Origin: an uncultured Clostridia bacterium
Lineage (GTDB): Bacteria; Bacillota; Clostridia; Peptostreptococcales; Anaerovoracaceae
NCBI GenBank assembly: GCA_938049335.1
Contig: CALIYX010000020.1
Location: 13,668 to 77,667, forward strand
Reading direction: 5' to 3'
DNA length: 64,000 nt
Made by a program: the position numbers and the translations under genes. Below, piece after piece: positions 1-8,737 of this stretch. How positions within the stretch are numbered: the first letter of the stretch is position 1; the number at the start of each line of letters is the position of its first letter. The notes below the pieces were generated by a model. It saw only the letters and a program-made list of their open reading frames with translations, did not search any database and had not been told where the DNA came from.

Positions 1-2
1 GC

Positions 3-542
3 CCAGACGAAAATGGAATCGGTGAGCTTGTAGTCCGTGGCGAAAATGTTATGCTGGGATACTATAACGATGAGGCTGCAACCAAAGAAGTTATCGTCGA
101 CGGCTGGTTCCACACAGGTGACCTTGCTCGCTTTGACGAGGATGGATTCCTATGGCTCATGGGACGAAAGAAGAACGTAATCGTAATGAAGAACGGAAAG
201 AATGTTTTCCCTGAGGAAATAGAGAACATCGTGGGACTTCTTCCTTATGTAGATGAATGTATGCTGTTCGCCAGAAACCGCCAAAACGATGTGGTTTTGT
301 GGATGAAAGTAGTATATAATAAAGAGTACCTAAGTGATAATAATTTGACTGTTGAACAGCTAGAAGAGCAGTTTGATAAAGACCTCGATAAGATTAATGA
401 GAGCATGCCTGCTTACAAGATGGTTAAGCGCTTCTTCTTATCAGATAGGCCAACAATCAAAACTACAACTCAGAAGACAAAGAGACCGCTCGAGCTTGAG
501 CAGATTGAGAAGGAGCTTAGCGAAAGAGGCATTCAAGCATAG
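3..542 (+). CDS. AMP-forming acyl-CoA synthetase, C-terminal part (5' end outside window)
   Basis: C-terminal 179 residues of an ANL-superfamily adenylating enzyme, which activates a fatty acid with ATP to an acyl-AMP and then an acyl-CoA. The frame is open from base 3, so the N-terminal domain lies outside the window. Visible motifs are GELVVRGENVMLGYYND (linker side), GWFHTGDLARFDEDGFLWLMGR (the TGD motif and hinge aspartate) and KNGKNVFPEEIE, the family C-terminal motif. A lysine-rich end (residues KTTTQKTKR) supplies the usual catalytic lysine region. Long-chain fatty acid-CoA ligase is the best guess from the motif spacing; substrate cannot be read from this fragment. An NfeD gene follows 15 bases after the stop. 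Confidence 0.85.
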   Translation, partial: PDENGIGELVVRGENVMLGYYNDEAATKEVIVDGWFHTGDLARFDEDGFLWLMGRKKNVIVMKNGKNVFPEEIENIVGLLPYVDECMLFARNRQNDVVLWMKVVYNKEYLSDNNLTVEQLEEQFDKDLDKINESMPAYKMVKRFFLSDRPTIKTTTQKTKRPLELEQIEKELSERGIQA

Positions 543-557
543 TTTGCGGAGGTGAGT

Positions 558-1016
558 ATGAACTTTATATTTGAATCAACCGTATGCCAAGTCGTATTTT
601 GGCTTGTGCTTGCACTCGCATTTGTGATTATAGAGGCGATAACGCTTGGACTTACGACTATTTGGTTTGCAGGTGGAAGCGTAGCCGCTTTGATTGCAGG
701 AATCCTAGGTGCCGAGTTTTGGCTCCAGTTTGTCATATTCCTATGCGTTTCGATAGTTCTTCTCGCATTTACGAGAAAGATATTCATAAAAAAGCTTAAG
801 ACTGGCGAAAATAAGACGAATACCATGACTCTGATTGGAGAGCGTGGTAAAGCCCTGTCAGACATCGATTTTGATGGCGCAGGACGTGTCAAAGTAGGTT
901 CACAGGAATGGAGTGCTATGCCCGAAAACGAAGATGCTGTCATCAAAGCAGGTGCAGAAGTCGAAATTCTTGAGATAAAAGGTGTTAAAGTTATTGTAAG
1001 AGAGTTAGTTAAATAG
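558..1016 (+). CDS. NfeD-family membrane protein
   Basis: Short NfeD-like protein of 152 residues: two to three hydrophobic helices (about 9-32, 38-52 and 55-70), then a soluble beta-rich domain (about 88-150) of the OB-fold kind found in NfeD proteins. The motif GERGKALSDIDFDGAGRVKV matches the family pattern of 'G..G.a.t.l.p.G.v...G'. I chose ATG at 558 rather than GTG at 552 because GGAGGTG (547-553) would overlap the earlier codon. It precedes an SPFH gene by 9 bases; this pairing is well known and suggests a membrane-microdomain complex. Confidence 0.85.
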   Translation: MNFIFESTVCQVVFWLVLALAFVIIEAITLGLTTIWFAGGSVAALIAGILGAEFWLQFVIFLCVSIVLLAFTRKIFIKKLKTGENKTNTMTLIGERGKALSDIDFDGAGRVKVGSQEWSAMPENEDAVIKAGAEVEILEIKGVKVIVRELVK

Positions 1017-1025
1017 GAGTTTGCA

Positions 1026-1961
1026 ATGGAAGAGATACTAAAAATTTTTATTGGACTTATATTCATTGTGATCGCTGTAGCAGTAATCGCAAGCAATGTA
1101 AGAATCGTGCCTCAGGCAAAGTCATATGTAATTGAGAGACTAGGAGCTTATCACCAGACATGGCAGGTAGGACTTCACTTCAAAATTCCACTAATCGACA
1201 AGATTGCAAGGAAGGTTTCACTTAAGGAGAAAGTTATCGACTTTCCGCCACAGCCGGTAATCACTAAAGATAATGTAACCATGGAAATCGATACAGTTAT
1301 CTACTTTCAGATTACTGACCCTAAGCTATATGCTTATGGTGTAGAAAGTCCAATGGACGCTATCGAAAACCTAACAGCTACAACACTAAGAAACATCATC
1401 GGTGACCTTGAGCTTGATGAATCTCTTACAAGTAGAGAGACAATCAACTCCAAAATCAGAGTAGTCCTAGATGAAGCTACAGATCCTTGGGGAATCAAGA
1501 TTAACCGTGTGGAAGTTAAGAATATCACACCTCCTGGAGATATCCAAAGAGCCATGGAAAAGCAGATGAGAGCTGAGCGTGAACGTCGTGAAGCAATCAT
1601 CAGAGCTGAGGGTGAGAAGAAGTCTGCGGTCCTTACAGCAGAGGGTAACAAGCAGGCAACAATCCTTGAGGCCGAGGCTAAGAAGCAGGCAACAATCTTG
1701 GAAGCAGAAGCTCAGAAGCAGGCTGCAATTTGCGCCGCTGAAGGTGAAGCACAGGCAATCAAAATGGTACAGCAGGCTACAGCTGATGGTATCAGAATGC
1801 TCGTTGAAGCGCAGCCTAACCAAGAGGTTATCGCTCTTAAGAGCCTAGATTCATTTGTTAAGGCAGCAGATGGACAGGCAACAAAGATTATTATTCCATC
1901 TGAGATTGCTAGCATTGCAGGACTTGCATCGTCAGTTAAGGAATTGACTAAACAGGACTAG
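1026..1961 (+). CDS. SPFH/band 7 (stomatin-like) membrane protein
   Basis: Stomatin/QmcA-type protein of 311 residues that oligomerises at the inner membrane face and is thought to organise membrane microdomains or modulate membrane proteases. One N-terminal transmembrane helix (about 4-24) is followed by the SPFH domain (about 25-190: RIVPQAKSYVIERLGAYH, then a DLELDESLTSRE segment). A heptad-like coiled coil (about 190-260) contains near-exact repeats of KQATILEAEA. The length is typical for the family. RBS AGGAG lies 9 bases upstream of the ATG, and the gene pairs with the NfeD gene just before it. The specific client is unknown. Confidence 0.9.
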   Translation: MEEILKIFIGLIFIVIAVAVIASNVRIVPQAKSYVIERLGAYHQTWQVGLHFKIPLIDKIARKVSLKEKVIDFPPQPVITKDNVTMEIDTVIYFQITDPKLYAYGVESPMDAIENLTATTLRNIIGDLELDESLTSRETINSKIRVVLDEATDPWGIKINRVEVKNITPPGDIQRAMEKQMRAERERREAIIRAEGEKKSAVLTAEGNKQATILEAEAKKQATILEAEAQKQAAICAAEGEAQAIKMVQQATADGIRMLVEAQPNQEVIALKSLDSFVKAADGQATKIIIPSEIASIAGLASSVKELTKQD

Positions 1962-2053
1962 ACAGCAGAGTTTTATGTATAGCATTTTAACTAACAGGGG
2001 ATTACATTAAGTTAAATGCTTAGGATATATAATTACTCAAGAGGGGAGAATAG

Positions 2054-2974
2054 ATGTTAGAGAGAAAAGGCTTTAAGCTAAGTCGCTTATTGCTATGCAA
2101 AGTTTTATTTGTCATAGTATTATCGTTTATACTTCTGGTTCAGGGAAGCGGGTTTACTTTTGCTGATGAAAATCAGGCTGCGGATGCCAATCAAAATCAG
2201 GCGCAAGATCCAAATCAGAATCAAAATCAAGATGCAAACGAGAAAAATGAAAATGAAGAGCCAGAGCTTGTAAAAAGAAACGTAGAATTGACTCCACAGG
2301 AAAAAGCTGAATATTTGGAGCAAATGAGGGAGAAAATTGCTAGGGAAAATCCTGAGTGGATGGTATCGTCTACAGACGGGAATGGACTACATGTGCAGGC
2401 TGCAGTTATCTTAGGAACGAATAAAAAACCATATGGTCAATATTACATGGCTACTCAAACGATAAATTACAATAACCAGGAGTCTGGTGAAGTAATTTTA
2501 ACTATAATAAGAAGAGTTGTTTGGGTTGGTACTGCAGTTGATGCTCAGGTTCCACCTTCGTTAGTAAATGAGCAGCCAATGCTCAAGATAACACGTTTTG
2601 TGGATGAGGATGGAAATGATGTCAAGGATGTTGATGCAACAGGCTTTGTCGAGAAGCTTGACTTCATTTATGGAGCAAATGGACAGGTGGCATATAAGTA
2701 CAAAAATACACTTCCAGATACAGAGGATGTACGTACTCATGTGTATGAAAAAGTAGTAATTCCAAATACAACAACACCACCAACTCCAGCAGTTTCGCAG
2801 ACCCCAACTGGCATAACACCTCAGGTGCCCCAGACACCAGTCATAAAGACCAGTGTTCCTAATACATTTGATGGATCAAATTATTTTGTATATCTTGGAG
2901 TATCGGTAATGGCGCTCATGAGTGCTGGGCTTATATTTGTATCAAAGCTCAGATATTCATCAAACGATAAATAA
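2054..2974 (+). CDS. Secreted, C-terminally anchored surface protein with variant sorting-like tail
   Basis: Unrecognised 306-residue exported protein. Seen directly: an N-terminal signal sequence (basic start, hydrophobic stretch about 12-33, probable cleavage near ADE); an Asn/Gln/Asp-rich low-complexity stretch (about 38-70); a globular region (about 75-225); a Thr/Pro/Gln-rich stalk (about 230-265); then VPNTFD (268-273), a hydrophobic helix and a basic tail (KLRYSSNDK). That C-terminal layout is the sortase layout, but the usual glycine of xPxTG is phenylalanine. The gene is monocistronic: TATAAT at 2028, its own RBS (GAGGGGAG) and a strong terminator at 3000. Simple membrane anchoring is the alternative reading. 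Confidence 0.6.
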   Translation: MLERKGFKLSRLLLCKVLFVIVLSFILLVQGSGFTFADENQAADANQNQAQDPNQNQNQDANEKNENEEPELVKRNVELTPQEKAEYLEQMREKIARENPEWMVSSTDGNGLHVQAAVILGTNKKPYGQYYMATQTINYNNQESGEVILTIIRRVVWVGTAVDAQVPPSLVNEQPMLKITRFVDEDGNDVKDVDATGFVEKLDFIYGANGQVAYKYKNTLPDTEDVRTHVYEKVVIPNTTTPPTPAVSQTPTGITPQVPQTPVIKTSVPNTFDGSNYFVYLGVSVMALMSAGLIFVSKLRYSSNDK

Positions 2975-2999
2975 GCAGAAATAAAGTATAAGATCAAAG

Positions 3000-3026
3000 C
3001 TCCACTGCAATGCAGTGGAGTTTTTT
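3000..3026 (+). terminator. Intrinsic terminator after the surface protein gene
   Basis: Perfect 10-bp arms ctccactgca / tgcagtggag around a single base, followed by six T residues. It separates the surface protein gene from the Tad-like operon. Confidence 0.9.
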
Positions 3027-3087
3027 CGTGCACAAATTGAAATACCATGCCTAGAAGTACATAATAAATATTTACCAAAAAATGGTA

Positions 3088-3116
3088 TTGACCGTTTATG
3101 GGGAAGAAGTTAGACT
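3088..3116 (+). promoter_or_regulatory. Possible promoter of the Tad-like operon
   Basis: TTGACC (3088-3093), a 17-base gap and TAGACT (3111-3116) form a fair sigma-A match. A start of transcription near 3123 agrees with translation beginning at 3140 rather than at the in-frame ATG at 3098. Moderate to weak support only. Confidence 0.4.
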
Positions 3117-3139
3117 TTCAACAAGGGAGATGGAAAAAT

Positions 3140-4120
3140 ATGGGAAATTTACACTTGTACATTAAACATAATGACAGGGAGTTTACTAGTAGAATAGCTA
3201 AGAGTTTCTGCCTTTGTGATGGGGTTAATGTATATATCGAGGAACCCCCTGAGCATATATTACTTGAATGTATTGTTTTGTCCTTTGATGCACATGACAG
3301 GAATAAATATGTAAGATATGTATCACTTACTATGAATGCAGATGATGAGAGTCTTTTCGCAAATGCCTGCAATATATATATCTTCTCAAGCACAGCAATA
3401 ATTGTAGAGAAAATTAGATTTATTTTTGGATATAAGGTAAACCCTAGAACTGAAGAACTTAACAAATGCAAACTAATGAGTTTTGTATCAGAAAGGAGCT
3501 ATTGTGGTACTAGTACAAGCGCCCTAGCCTTTAGCTATATTATGGAGGTGAGATTTGGGATTAAGTCTGCATACTTGAGTCTCTCTCATAGCAATTACAG
3601 AGCGATAGAGTTTCTTAGAGGCAGTATAGATAAGAGTGAGAAATGCATGGATTTTGATAATTCTTCTGCTATTAAGTTCATGTATGCTCTTAAGCAAAGG
3701 CAGGATTTAGATATAGATTCTTTTTTAAACCAAAGCCATGGGATAGATTATTTTAATCTAGCTATGATAAACGGAAGGCTTGATGATTTTGATGCCTCGC
3801 TGATAGATGAGATAAGGATAAGGCTTCATGAGAAGGGCTATGAATATTTGATTATCGATATAGGCACAAGTCTTAGTAGGCAGGCGATAGAAATTGCAGA
3901 GAGCTCTGATAATGCAATATTTGTAAATTGCGATTTCCTATCTGAATATATAAAGCCAAGAGCTAAAACACATAAAATTAGCGTCGATATGACAGGGAAA
4001 AATACTGATGAAGATAAGACTTTTATGGTTCCATTTTGTAGGGATTTAACATTTAGAAGTTTTGACCATGAATATGGATTTGAGATAGAGAGCATTCTAG
4101 AGGAGATACTTAGAGCATAG
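3140..4120 (+). CDS. CpaE/TadZ-like protein of the Tad-like pilus locus
   Basis: A 326-residue protein placed where TadZ/CpaE, the pole-localising MinD-like component, stands in Tad loci: directly before the CpaF ATPase. The fold order fits a receiver-like N-terminal part (about 1-115) and a degenerate ParA/MinD-like part (about 120-320). In the latter, SERSYCGTSTSALAFSYIME occupies the place of the P-loop (about 118-137) but has no GKT, and YEYLIIDIGTSLSRQAIEIA matches the 'D.g......' switch region. ATP binding is therefore doubtful. Start: ATG 3140 has AAGGGAGA 9 bases upstream; ATG 3098 has no RBS. The stop abuts the next ATG. The family assignment rests mainly on context. Confidence 0.6.
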   Translation: MGNLHLYIKHNDREFTSRIAKSFCLCDGVNVYIEEPPEHILLECIVLSFDAHDRNKYVRYVSLTMNADDESLFANACNIYIFSSTAIIVEKIRFIFGYKVNPRTEELNKCKLMSFVSERSYCGTSTSALAFSYIMEVRFGIKSAYLSLSHSNYRAIEFLRGSIDKSEKCMDFDNSSAIKFMYALKQRQDLDIDSFLNQSHGIDYFNLAMINGRLDDFDASLIDEIRIRLHEKGYEYLIIDIGTSLSRQAIEIAESSDNAIFVNCDFLSEYIKPRAKTHKISVDMTGKNTDEDKTFMVPFCRDLTFRSFDHEYGFEIESILEEILRA

Positions 4121-5353
4121 ATGAATATTAATACTAAGTTTGATAGAAAGCAGTATGAGGTGCTTTTAGCAAAGGCAACCAATACTTTGATGGAGCATAG
4201 AATTGAAGATGATAACAGGGCAAAGGAATGCATTGAGAAAATTGTTTTAGAGGATGCTAAAGATCTACCCATAGATAATATCATTTTTCTTATAAATCGT
4301 ATATTTGGAAGGCTTAGAGGTGATATCGGAAGCTTGAGCTATCTCTCTGACCTCAATGTGAATGAGATAATGGTAAATGGTTTTGATACCATCTTTATAG
4401 AAGTGGATTCACACATCGAGAAGGTAGATGACTGCTTTGATAGTACAGAAGAATTAGAGCATGTTATAAGGAGGATAGCTGCCTCAGTTCACAGAGAAAT
4501 TAATGAGTTTAAGCCTATACTTGATGCTAGGCTTGAGGATGGCTCTAGAGTAAATGCGGTTATGAAGAATATAGCAATAGGAGGGCCGAGCCTAAGCATA
4601 AGAAAGTTTGGTAACAACAAGATTTCTCTAGATGAGATGGTAAAGGGAGGCGGACTTAGCGCTGAATGTGCAGATGATATAAGGACTATGGTTAGGGGAG
4701 GTCTTAATATCTTTGTGAGCGGTGGTACTTCTTCTGGTAAGACGACATTGCTTAACGCTATAAGTGACTATATTCCAGAAAGCGAAAGAGTAATTGTAAT
4801 AGAGGATTCACTAGAGCTTAAGCTAAACAACATAGCAAACATTGTCAGATTAGAGTGCAGAAACGCAAATAGTGCAGGAAAAGGCGCCATAAATATGGCC
4901 GACCTTATTAGGTCAAGCCTTAGAATGAGGCCAGATAGAATAGTGGTTGGAGAGGTAAGAGGTGGAGAGGTACTGGATATGCTTCAGGCATTAAACACAG
5001 GGCACTGTGGTTTTTCAACTGGACACGGAAATTCATCATGTGGGATGCTTAGGAGAATAGAGGCTATGTATCTGTCAGCTGTTGAGATTCCGGTTGATGC
5101 TATAAGAATGCAAATCTGTGAAGCAATAGATATTTTGATACATATGGAGAGACTTCCAAGTGGAAGAAGAAAGATTATAGAGGTAAATGAGCTGACAGGA
5201 TATAGAGATGGAGAATATGTTTTAAATCCGCTGTACGAGCTGTCTGATGATATGAGTCTTGTTAGAACTGATAATTTGCTAAGCGACGATATTAAACTTA
5301 GATTAAGAGGGATAAATGATACAGGATTACAACGAGTACAAGCTAAGCAATAA
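4121..5353 (+). CDS. CpaF/TadA-type secretion ATPase
   Basis: Hexameric type II/IV secretion ATPase of 410 residues that powers Tad/Flp pilus assembly at the membrane. An N-terminal domain (about 1-180) contains LSDLNVNEIMVNGFDTIFIE, a hallmark of CpaF. The catalytic domain has Walker A GGTSSGKTT (about 202-210), an Asp box (VIVIEDSLELKL), Walker B with GEVRGGEVLDML (about 276-287) and the His box (LNTGHCGFSTGHGNS). All key residues are present and the length is typical. It starts immediately after the CpaE-like stop and overlaps tadB by 38 bases, which indicates translational coupling. Confidence 0.93.
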   Translation: MNINTKFDRKQYEVLLAKATNTLMEHRIEDDNRAKECIEKIVLEDAKDLPIDNIIFLINRIFGRLRGDIGSLSYLSDLNVNEIMVNGFDTIFIEVDSHIEKVDDCFDSTEELEHVIRRIAASVHREINEFKPILDARLEDGSRVNAVMKNIAIGGPSLSIRKFGNNKISLDEMVKGGGLSAECADDIRTMVRGGLNIFVSGGTSSGKTTLLNAISDYIPESERVIVIEDSLELKLNNIANIVRLECRNANSAGKGAINMADLIRSSLRMRPDRIVVGEVRGGEVLDMLQALNTGHCGFSTGHGNSSCGMLRRIEAMYLSAVEIPVDAIRMQICEAIDILIHMERLPSGRRKIIEVNELTGYRDGEYVLNPLYELSDDMSLVRTDNLLSDDIKLRLRGINDTGLQRVQAKQ

Positions 5354-6062
5354 GGAGAGAATTGCTTTAGCTATGGTATCGGTAGGGTTTTTATTGCTTG
5401 CAGGAGCACTTTATATAAATTCAACCCTAACTATAGTAATAAGTCCAATAGCTTATGGCTTTGCATCGCAAAGATATATGAGTTATATGATAGCAAAACG
5501 AAGGACAAGACTAAGAAATGAATTTAAAGAGTTGCTGTACAGCTTCAGTGCTTCATTTGCGATAGGGTCTAGTATGCAGTCAGCCATGAAGGATGGGTGC
5601 AAAAAGCTAAGAGAGATTTTTGATGATGACTCCATAATGCTAGGAGAGCTTGAGGATATGTGTAGCAAGTTAGAGAGCACAGCTAGTGATCCAGTCTTGC
5701 TATGGGAGGATCTTGCATCAAGATGTGCAGTAGAAGACATAAAGCTATTTTCAGAGGTATATAGAGGCTGTATGTCAAGTGGCGGAGACATGATAGTCGC
5801 TATCGAAGCAGCAGCGAAGACAATTGGTGAAAAGATAGAGATGGAAAATAGTATTAAGCTTTTGGCCAAACAAAAGATTATAGAAGGCAGAGTAATAGCA
5901 GTAATTCCAGTGATAATAATACTGTTTCTCAGGATATGCTCTCCTAGTTATATAAAGCCTATGTACGAAGGTGCAGGCGGAAAAATAATAATGATGCTAG
6001 CACTTTCCATATCAGTTACAGCTATTTTTATATCAGAAAGGATAAGTAAAATTGAAGTTTAA
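5316..6062 (+). CDS. TadB-like pilus platform protein (T2SSF family)
   Basis: Inner-membrane platform protein of 248 residues. Two helices lie near the N terminus (about 19-58), a cytoplasmic helical GspF-type domain occupies about 65-185 (SFSASFAIGSSMQSAMKDG and the later GGDMIVAIEAA), and two helices end the protein (about 190-243). It recruits the CpaF ATPase and partners TadC. The ATG at 5316 lies inside the cpaF frame behind AAGAGGG, giving a 38-base overlap. Its end overlaps the TTG start of tadC by 11 bases. Confidence 0.85.
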   Translation: MIQDYNEYKLSNKERIALAMVSVGFLLLAGALYINSTLTIVISPIAYGFASQRYMSYMIAKRRTRLRNEFKELLYSFSASFAIGSSMQSAMKDGCKKLREIFDDDSIMLGELEDMCSKLESTASDPVLLWEDLASRCAVEDIKLFSEVYRGCMSSGGDMIVAIEAAAKTIGEKIEMENSIKLLAKQKIIEGRVIAVIPVIIILFLRICSPSYIKPMYEGAGGKIIMMLALSISVTAIFISERISKIEV

Positions 6063-7047
6063 TGCAGGCAAAATAAAGTCACAGATTTATGGATTTGAAT
6101 TTACCCAGTTTTGTCTGAGGAAGAGAAAACTCTTGATTCTAGTTATAGCCATTTCCGTTGGGCTGAGCATTATGTCATTCGCATTTGGATCTCGCAAGGC
6201 TATCAGCATAAGAGGAAGTAGAGATGACCTAAGTGGAATAACTCTAAATAGCAGTAATGAAGGCGAGGAGATAAGGGTTTCAGCGATAAATGGTAGCGAT
6301 AAGGCAACTAAAACAGTATACCTTAAGGCTGTTAAAGATAAGAAGGATTCAAAAAAGGATAAAGCTGTTGATAAGAGCCTTGAACTTAAACTCTCAGACA
6401 TCATAAGAAAGCTAAAAAAGAATACAAAGGCAAACAAGATGATAAGCTTACCTAAACAGTTAGATGATGGAACTAGGCTTAACTGGAGCATTAGATCAAA
6501 ACAGACAAACTACGCTATTATAATGGCAGCAGTACCATTGGTGATGTTATTTGCCTATAGGAGTGAAAAGGACAAGGAAAAGAAAGAGACTCAGCTAAAA
6601 AGAAATGACATAATCCGAAATTTACCAGCCTTTGGAACAAAGCTTGAGCTATTTCTAAATTGTGGAATGGTATATGAGGATGCGATGAGCAAGGTGATAG
6701 ATGGATATAGCAAAGGATATCCCAATGAGTTATCTAAACTAATTAGCGATGCAAAGGAGCTTGCTCTGATTAGCGGAAGAGATGAAATGGAAATTCTCGG
6801 AGAAAAATCTAGGTCACTAAAAATCAAAGAACTAACGCGTATTACAGCAATGATTGCTGATAGTAAATATAAAGGTACTGAGCTAGGAGAGAAGCTTTCT
6901 AGAGAAGGTGAGTATCTTTGGCAGAGAAGGATGAAAACTGCAGAAGAGAATGCTAAGCTTGCGGAGCTAAAACTCTCACTGCCTCTAGCCTTACAGTTAC
7001 TATCACTTATAATCATTACAGCTGCACCTGCTGTAATACAATTCTAA
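6052..7047 (+). CDS. TadC-like pilus platform protein with an extended N-terminal loop
   Basis: Second platform protein of 331 residues. The C-terminal half (about 185-325) is the T2SSF-like domain (RNDIIRNLPAFGTKLELFLN, then LPLALQLLSLIIITAAP as the final membrane segment). Helices also lie at about 26-46 and 153-170. Between them is a Lys/Ser/Asp-rich stretch (about 55-140), unusually long for TadC and probably extracytoplasmic. Translation probably starts at TTG 6052 behind AAAGGA, as no ATG is suitably placed. It ends 14 bases before the Flp pilin gene. Confidence 0.78.
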   Translation: MKFNAGKIKSQIYGFEFTQFCLRKRKLLILVIAISVGLSIMSFAFGSRKAISIRGSRDDLSGITLNSSNEGEEIRVSAINGSDKATKTVYLKAVKDKKDSKKDKAVDKSLELKLSDIIRKLKKNTKANKMISLPKQLDDGTRLNWSIRSKQTNYAIIMAAVPLVMLFAYRSEKDKEKKETQLKRNDIIRNLPAFGTKLELFLNCGMVYEDAMSKVIDGYSKGYPNELSKLISDAKELALISGRDEMEILGEKSRSLKIKELTRITAMIADSKYKGTELGEKLSREGEYLWQRRMKTAEENAKLAELKLSLPLALQLLSLIIITAAPAVIQF

Positions 7048-7061
7048 ATTAGGGGGACAAA

Positions 7062-7196
7062 ATGTTAAGAAACAAAAAGGGAATGGAGATGGTACAGGTA
7101 GCAATATTGATTGCGCTAGCAATTTCACTAGGCATTATTTTCAGATCGCAAATTACAGAGTTTATAAATACAACTTTTGCAGATCTAAACGCTTAG
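7062..7196 (+). CDS. Flp-type (type IVb) major pilin, 44 aa
   Basis: Very small gene, easily missed. ATG at 7062 follows AGGGGGA (7051-7057), and TAG ends it at 7196. The product begins MLRNKKG, followed by MEMVQVAILIALAISLGIIF and a short polar end (TTFADLNA). This is the Flp/Fap design: a short basic leader ending in Gly, a Glu just after it, a hydrophobic polymerisation helix and almost no globular domain. Position after tadC and before tadE-like genes is the usual one for Firmicute Tad-like loci. It is probably the pilus subunit. The peptidase that would process the leader is not in this window. Confidence 0.8.
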   Translation: MLRNKKGMEMVQVAILIALAISLGIIFRSQITEFINTTFADLNA

Positions 7197-7206
7197 GGAG
7201 ATACTT

Positions 7207-7536
7207 ATGATGCTAAGGAATAAAAGAGGAGGTGAGTATGTAGAAGCCTCAATCGTGCTTCCACTATTGGTACTTATGATTGTAAGTATGATTTATGCAA
7301 TGATGTTTTTTTACGGTCATGCCGATAGGCAAATGAAGCTACATAAGGTATCGCTTGATAAGGCAAAGACGAGCTCTTCACTGTTTAAAAAAGAAAAATA
7401 TAAAGTAGAAGACTCATCCTTAATAAGTGGAGCTGCAAGAATTTTGCTGAGAAAGGATATCTATGCGGATATATATTTGATAAATGAAGCAGATTTGGTA
7501 AGGGTAGGAAAATTTGTAAAGGGGTTAAAAGAGTAA
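7207..7536 (+). CDS. TadE-like minor pilin
   Basis: Pseudopilin-like protein of 109 residues. A leader ending in NKRG is followed by GEYVEASIVLPLLVLMIVSM, the TadE consensus (Glu at +5 of the mature form, then a hydrophobic helix, about 8-34). The remaining 70 residues are basic and polar. RBS GGAG (7197-7200) precedes tandem ATGs at 7207 and 7210. It sits 10 bases after the Flp gene and ends one base before the next start. It is probably a minor pilin required for assembly; that role is from the family. Confidence 0.8.
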   Translation: MMLRNKRGGEYVEASIVLPLLVLMIVSMIYAMMFFYGHADRQMKLHKVSLDKAKTSSSLFKKEKYKVEDSSLISGAARILLRKDIYADIYLINEADLVRVGKFVKGLKE

Positions 7537-7537
7537 G

Positions 7538-8737
7538 ATGGTAAGAAATAAGCGGGGTATGGTTAGCGTATTCGTAATGATTTTCTCGGTTTCAATAATA
7601 TCATTAGCCATGCTTTTTATTGGAGGGACAAGGGCAAAGGCTATAAGCTCAAGCGTAGAAAGCTTGGGGCACCTATGGGCTAAATCAATCCTGGGTGAAT
7701 ATACAGACAAACTTTATGAGCGATACGGAATTTTCGCATATAAAGCTAAGTCACCTGCCGAAGTCGACGATAAGCTTAACCAGCTTAGCGAAATTACCTT
7801 CAAGGGGAAGAGATATATAGACTGTGAAGGGTGCAATAGCAGTCTATATAAATACTCCCTGGCAGAGCTTGATAATTTTCAGAAACAAGTTAATAAGGCA
7901 GCGGTGGTAGAAAAACAAAAAAACTTTAAGGACGTTGCACTAGATGTTTATACGCCGTCAGACAGAATGATTTCAAACAATGCGATAGTAGCAGGACTTC
8001 CATCAAAAGGAAGACTGAGCAGCTTCTCGTTAAGTAACTTTATAAATAAGATTAAAGAGATAGATGATATCAAGGATGTGCTAAAGGGTGGCAAGAATGA
8101 GCTTTTGCAAATGAAATATATGAAAAATCACTTCCAAAGTGCAGTTTCACAAAGTGAAGATGATGATAGTTTCTTTAAATACGAGCTAGAGTATATACTC
8201 GCAGGTAAAACTTCAGACGAGGGAAACCTAAAAAGCACTAAGAACAGGATAATTGCAATAAGAGAAGCGATGAACATAGCTTATATAAATCAAAATCCAC
8301 AGATGAGGGATCTAGCTCTAACAATTGCTGAGCTTATCTCATCGCCAGCTGCAGCTCCAGCAACTCAGCAGGCACTAATTGCAGCGTGGGCATATGCGGA
8401 AAGCGTAAATGACTATAGACTGCTTGTTCATGGCAAGAAAGTGCCTTTGATGAAGGATGATGATTCATGGGCAGTTAATTTAAAATCGATAATAACAAAT
8501 CCAAATCCTGAGTATATAGATACAAATAATGAAAAAGGCAACACATATAACGAGTATCTTCAGGCGATGATATTTTTAACAAATAAGGATAATAGGCTTC
8601 TAAGGATGATGGATTTGATAGAGATAAATATGAAATACTGTTATTACGGGAATTTCAGTATTTCAAGTCATTACACGGGTATTGATTACAGCATGGATGT
8701 GAATGGGAGGACGCATAATTTCAGTGCAGAATATTAG
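7538..8737 (+). CDS. Tad-locus DUF5702-like membrane-anchored protein
   Basis: A 399-residue protein with the pilin-like start MVRNKRG, MVSVFVMIFSVSIISLAMLF (helix about 8-30), then a large predicted extracytoplasmic region rich in charged and Asn residues. It resembles DUF5702 proteins that accompany Tad-like loci in Clostridia, in a position like that of TadG. Unlike the TadE-like neighbours it lacks the Glu after the leader Gly. One region (about 265-295) is Ala-rich. Its 3' end overlaps the next gene. Function is unknown; an assembly or adhesion role is inferred from context. Confidence 0.6.
   Translation: MVRNKRGMVSVFVMIFSVSIISLAMLFIGGTRAKAISSSVESLGHLWAKSILGEYTDKLYERYGIFAYKAKSPAEVDDKLNQLSEITFKGKRYIDCEGCNSSLYKYSLAELDNFQKQVNKAAVVEKQKNFKDVALDVYTPSDRMISNNAIVAGLPSKGRLSSFSLSNFINKIKEIDDIKDVLKGGKNELLQMKYMKNHFQSAVSQSEDDDSFFKYELEYILAGKTSDEGNLKSTKNRIIAIREAMNIAYINQNPQMRDLALTIAELISSPAAAPATQQALIAAWAYAESVNDYRLLVHGKKVPLMKDDDSWAVNLKSIITNPNPEYIDTNNEKGNTYNEYLQAMIFLTNKDNRLLRMMDLIEINMKYCYYGNFSISSHYTGIDYSMDVNGRTHNFSAEY

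Noticed and set aside
2120..2323. Minus-strand frame inside the surface protein gene
   Set aside because: It is the antisense of the Asn/Gln-rich repeat and gives only a low-complexity hydrophobic peptide.
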